Made by a program: the position numbers and the translations under genes. The notes beneath the pieces are model-generated. The model made no database searches and was not told where the DNA came from. It saw nothing but the letters and a program-made list of their open reading frames with translations. From contig NZ_JXDL01000001.1 in NCBI RefSeq assembly GCF_001590795.1, positions 1,968,682 through 2,013,752 on the forward strand: DNA of 45,071 nucleotides, given 5' to 3'. This document shows, piece by piece, positions 42,241 through 45,071 of this stretch (position 1 is the stretch's first letter; each line of letters begins with the position of its first letter). This DNA comes from Bradyrhizobium sp. AT1. Its GTDB lineage: Bacteria > Pseudomonadota > Alphaproteobacteria > Rhizobiales > Xanthobacteraceae.

Positions 42241-43629
42241 TTAGAGCCCCGCTGCGACCGGCATCGGCTGGGCCTTGCCGGCGCGTTCCTGCTTGAGCAG
42301 CTCGGCGACCAGGAAAGCCATGTCGATGGATTGCTCGGCATTGAGGCGGGGATCGCAGACCGTGTGATAGCGGTCGTTGAGGTGCTCGTCGGTGATCGCG
42401 CGGGCGCCGCCGATACATTCGGTGACGTCCTGCCCGGTCATCTCCAGATGCACGCCGCCGGCATGGGTGCCTTCAGCGGCATGGATCGTGAAGAACGACT
42501 TCACTTCGGACAGGATGCGGTCGAACGGCCGCGTCTTGTAGCCCGACGTCGAGGTGATGGTGTTGCCGTGCATGGGATCGCAGGACCAGACCACGACCCT
42601 GCCCTCGCGCTTCACGGCGCGGATCATGTTCGGCAGATGCTCGGCGATCTTGTCGGAGCCGAAGCGGCCGATCAACGTCAGCCGGCCCGGCTCGTTGTCG
42701 GGGTTGAGCACGTCGATCAGCTTCAAGAGCTCGTCAGGCTTGAGCGACGGACCGCACTTCAATCCGATCGGGTTCTTGATGCCGCGGAAATATTCGATAT
42801 GGCCGTGATCGAGCTGGCGGGTGCGATCGCCGATCCAGATCATGTGGCCCGAGGTCGCGTACCAGTCGCCGGTCGTGGAATCGACGCGGGTCATGGCCTG
42901 CTCGTAGCCGAGCAGCAGCGCTTCATGGCTGGTGTAGAAATCGGTGGCGCGCAGCTCCGGATGGCTCTCGAGATCGAGGCCGCAGGCGCGCATGAAGTTG
43001 AGCGCATCCGAGATGCGGTCGGCCAATTCCTTGTAGCGGCGCGACTGCGGGGAATCCTTGAGGAAGCCCAGCATCCACTCATGCACGCTGCCGAGATTGG
43101 CATAGCCGCCGGTCGCAAACGCGCGCAGCAGGTTCAGCGTCGCGGCCGACTGGCGATAGGCCATCAGCTGGCGCTGCGGATCGGGGATGCGCGCTTCCCT
43201 GGTGAAGGCGATGTCGTTGACGATGTCGCCGCGATAGCTCGGCAGCTCGACGCCACCAACCTTCTCGGTCGGCGAGGAGCGCGGCTTGGCGAACTGACCG
43301 GCGATGCGGCCGACCTTCACCACCGGCACCGCGCCGGCATAGGTCAGCACCACCGCCATCTGCAGCAGCACGCGGAAGAAATCGCGGATGTTGTTTGCGC
43401 CGTGCTCGGCAAAGCTCTCGGCGCAGTCGCCGCCCTGGAGCAGGAAGGCCTCGCCGGCCGACACGCGCGCCAGCGCCTTCTTCAGGTTGCGCGCCTCGCC
43501 CGCGAACACCAGCGGCGGAAAGGTCGCAAGCTGCGCCTCGACGTCGGCCAAAGCCTTGGCGTCGGGATAGTCGGGCACCTGTAGCACCGGCTTGCTGCGC
43601 CAGGACTCGGGCGTCCACCGCTCGGACAT
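42241..43629 (-). CDS. aroG: Class II 3-deoxy-7-phosphoheptulonate (DAHP) synthase
   Basis: A 462-residue plant-type (class II) DAHP synthase. Family blocks include [24 protein letters not shown] start ([13 protein letters not shown]), [91 protein letters not shown] and [18 protein letters not shown]. It condenses PEP and erythrose-4-phosphate for the shikimate pathway. The ATG at 43629 has GGAGAG six bases upstream, which sets this start over the 10-residue longer frame. First gene of the operon with dgkA and nadE. The symbol follows common usage; aroF and aroH are also used. Confidence 0.92.
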   Translation of the reverse strand: MSERWTPESWRSKPVLQVPDYPDAKALADVEAQLATFPPLVFAGEARNLKKALARVSAGEAFLLQGGDCAESFAEHGANNIRDFFRVLLQMAVVLTYAGAVPVVKVGRIAGQFAKPRSSPTEKVGGVELPSYRGDIVNDIAFTREARIPDPQRQLMAYRQSAATLNLLRAFATGGYANLGSVHEWMLGFLKDSPQSRRYKELADRISDALNFMRACGLDLESHPELRATDFYTSHEALLLGYEQAMTRVDSTTGDWYATSGHMIWIGDRTRQLDHGHIEYFRGIKNPIGLKCGPSLKPDELLKLIDVLNPDNEPGRLTLIGRFGSDKIAEHLPNMIRAVKREGRVVVWSCDPMHGNTITSTSGYKTRPFDRILSEVKSFFTIHAAEGTHAGGVHLEMTGQDVTECIGGARAITDEHLNDRYHTVCDPRLNAEQSIDMAFLVAELLKQERAGKAQPMPVAAGL

Positions 43630-43809
43630 CGCAATCTCTCCGTGAAGCGAAAAGTGCAACCTGATCTGTGGGTTGCGAGGGCCGCCTTATACACAGGCTG
43701 GCGCGACGCCGCCAGTTGTAAATCCGTTTCTCTTCGCAAACCCTTGCGGGAAAAGCCAAATTCGCATTTGCTAGGGGTGGCAGAGGAAACTGGCGGCACA
43801 TCCATCCCC

Positions 43810-44706
43810 ATGGACGCGGCACTGGACGACGTTTTCATCGACGAGATCAGCTTCCCGGCGGCCGACGGCTATGCGCTGGCCGGCACCCTGTTCCTGCCGC
43901 GCGGCGCCAAGCGCCATGCCGTGCTGATCAATTCGGCCACCGCCGTCCCGCGCAAAATCTACCGCGGCTTTGCCTCCTATCTCGCCCATCGGGGCTGTGC
44001 GGTGCTGACTTATGATTATCGCGGCATCGGCGACAGCAGGCTCCCGGCGATGGTCGGCTACAACCAGCCGAAATCCCTGGTCGGCTTCAAGGCCTCGATG
44101 TCGGACTGGGCCGCGCTCGACGTCACCGCCGCGGTGAGCTGGATGCGGGAGCGGTACAATACGCTGCCGCTCGCCTATGTCGGCCATTCCTTCGGCGGCC
44201 AGGCGCTGGGGCTGATCGCGAACAACACGGACATCTCGCGCGCCGCGTTCGTGGCCTCGCAGGCCGCGACCTGGCGGCTGATGACATCGCCGGAAAAATA
44301 CCGCGTCTTCGCTTTCATGAACCTCGTCGGTGTGCCGCTCACCCACGCGCTCGGCTATGCGCCGGGCTGGGCCGGCGTCGGCGAGGATCTGCCCAAGGGC
44401 GTATTCCTGCAATGGGCGGAGTGGGTCTCGAGCCCGCGCTATCTCTTCGATTCCAAGCTGCCGGCGCTGGAGAATTTTGCAAACTTCAAGGGCGAGCTGC
44501 GGGCTCTGTGCTTTTCCGACGATCCCTGGGCGACGCGGCCGGCGGTCGAGCTGCTCACGAGCGGGTTCACTGCGATCAAGCCGGAGGTGCTGACGGTGAA
44601 ACCGTCCGAGGTCGGCGCCAAAACGATCGGCCATTTCGGCTTCTTCCGCCCCGACCACCGCGACACGCTGTGGCGCGGGGTAGCGGAGTGGATTCAGGGG
44701 GAATGA
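43810..44706 (+). CDS. Alpha/beta-hydrolase family protein
   Basis: A 298-residue alpha/beta hydrolase. The core strands and oxyanion region are FLPRGAKRHAVLINSAT and YDYRGIGDSRLP; the nucleophile is Ser127 in YVGHSFGGQALG. His in GHFGFFRPDHRDTLW is a likely catalytic His, and Asp in CFSDDPWATR the acid. The N-terminal FPAADGYALAGTLFLPRG is typical of the serine-aminopeptidase-like/COG4757 subgroup. Substrate unknown. The ATG at 43810 begins the domain; longer in-frame ATGs reach into the DAHP synthase promoter. Divergent from the DAHP synthase gene. Confidence 0.82.
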   Translation: MDAALDDVFIDEISFPAADGYALAGTLFLPRGAKRHAVLINSATAVPRKIYRGFASYLAHRGCAVLTYDYRGIGDSRLPAMVGYNQPKSLVGFKASMSDWAALDVTAAVSWMRERYNTLPLAYVGHSFGGQALGLIANNTDISRAAFVASQAATWRLMTSPEKYRVFAFMNLVGVPLTHALGYAPGWAGVGEDLPKGVFLQWAEWVSSPRYLFDSKLPALENFANFKGELRALCFSDDPWATRPAVELLTSGFTAIKPEVLTVKPSEVGAKTIGHFGFFRPDHRDTLWRGVAEWIQGE

Positions 44707-45071
44707 GGCAAGGCTTCGCATCCTCGCGGCGCATTTCGTCCCGGGCTTGCGGAACGCCTTTGCGGAGACAGTCTGGATTGCTTGCACAAGGTTTTTCGCC
44801 ATCAGGGGCGTGGCGATCGTGCGTCTCTCTCGTGTCCCGGACGCGCTGCAGCGTCCTTACGCTGCTGCGCAGAGCCGGGACCCAGCAAGCCATGGGTACG
44901 TGCCGATGCGTGGGCCCCGGCTCTGCAGCGCACCGCCGAAGGGGCGCTGCGCTGCGTCCGGGGCACGAGAGCGGTGGTGAATGACTGACATGGGCATTAC
45001 TGACACGGCTTCGCGTCCTCGCGGCTCATCTCGCCCGAGCTTTTGCTTCGTGGCCTTGCCCTCGATTGAAC
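44707..45071. other. Intergenic region to the window edge, with degenerate direct repeats
   Basis: No gene is supported here. A motif, GGCTTCGC.TCCTCGCGGC, occurs at 44711-44730 and again at 45007-45026, each followed by a similar CAT(T/C)TCG(T/C)CC(G/C)(G/A)GCTT stretch. The two copies bracket the nested inverted repeat described separately, suggesting one compound interspersed element. The right end of the window cuts off what follows. Confidence 0.5.
44825..44971. repeat. Nested inverted repeat of Bradyrhizobium interspersed type
   Basis: The outer arms CTCTCGTGTCCCGGACGCGC (44825 on) and its partner ending at 44971 (GCGTCCGGGGCACGAGAG) pair well, and the inner arms GCAGAGCCGGGACCCA (44869-44884) and TGGGCCCCGGCTCTGC (44911-44926) pair again. 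Such GC-rich palindromic sequences occur in many intergenic spaces of Bradyrhizobium genomes as I recall them. It may fold as a transcription-end structure or a small non-autonomous repeat. Confidence 0.6.

Noticed and set aside
1..45071. CRISPR arrays, tRNA/rRNA genes, transposases, integrases, prophage genes
   Set aside because: None was seen in a manual reading of the gaps and protein set; degenerate tRNA-like folds in the gaps cannot be fully excluded without a scan.

Overview
This 45 kb window is chromosomal DNA from an alphaproteobacterium, most likely Bradyrhizobium or a close relative. The evidence is the high GC (roughly two thirds in most genes), the acpXL-fabZ-fabF-fabF-lpxXL cluster for very-long-chain fatty acids on lipid A, the Bradyrhizobium-style intergenic inverted repeat at the right end, and the many short lineage-type hypothetical genes. 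No rRNA, tRNA, CRISPR array, transposase, integrase or phage structural gene was seen. Most of the window is ordinary core genome.

Layout. 1-4.4 kb: an MgtC-family membrane protein converges on an iron-uptake unit (TonB-dependent siderophore receptor, PepSY membrane protein, small membrane protein) with an Irr/ICE-like palindrome upstream. 4.5-7.3 kb: a P-type cation ATPase translationally coupled to a 55-residue membrane protein. 7.7-10.6 kb: small lineage-type genes, including a 47-residue secreted peptide gene and a ParB-fold protein. 10.9-15.1 kb: the lipid A VLCFA operon. Its second ketosynthase has no cysteine at all, so the pair resembles the KS/chain-length-factor pair of type II polyketide synthases. 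15.1-17.7 kb: a rhodanese, aminotransferase and orphan polyamine-type binding protein operon. 17.9-21.9 kb: two tandem Kup potassium transporters. 22.1-23.7 kb: motA-motB with a CtrA-like site upstream. 24-25.9 kb: an EF-hand membrane protein, a small membrane protein and an RraA-family protein. 26-29.7 kb: pssA, psd and an Atm1-type ABC exporter. 29.9-32.6 kb: a LOG-family protein, an azoreductase divergent from a LysR regulator, and a VOC protein.

32.7-36.5 kb: a tightly coupled operon cysS, a 37-residue membrane microprotein, a GNAT acetyltransferase and citramalate synthase. The 3' half of cysS has clearly lower GC than its 5' half and seems to carry an insertion. 36.8-38.4 kb: two secreted proteins (a Cys-rich 99-mer and a DUF2865 protein). 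38.4-40.1 kb: the most foreign-looking stretch, a low-GC segment with one gene for a three-helix membrane protein joined to a cytosolic domain with TIR-like features. It is the best candidate for an undescribed system. 40.1-44.7 kb: aroG-type DAHP synthase, diacylglycerol kinase and NAD synthetase in one operon, then an alpha/beta hydrolase and an interspersed inverted repeat.

Themes: envelope lipid building (VLCFA-lipid A, PssA, Psd, DgkA), ion handling (Kup x2, P-type ATPase, MgtC, siderophore uptake, Atm1) and central biosynthesis (CysS, CimA, DAHP synthase, NadE). All family assignments come from reading motifs by eye; no database search was run.
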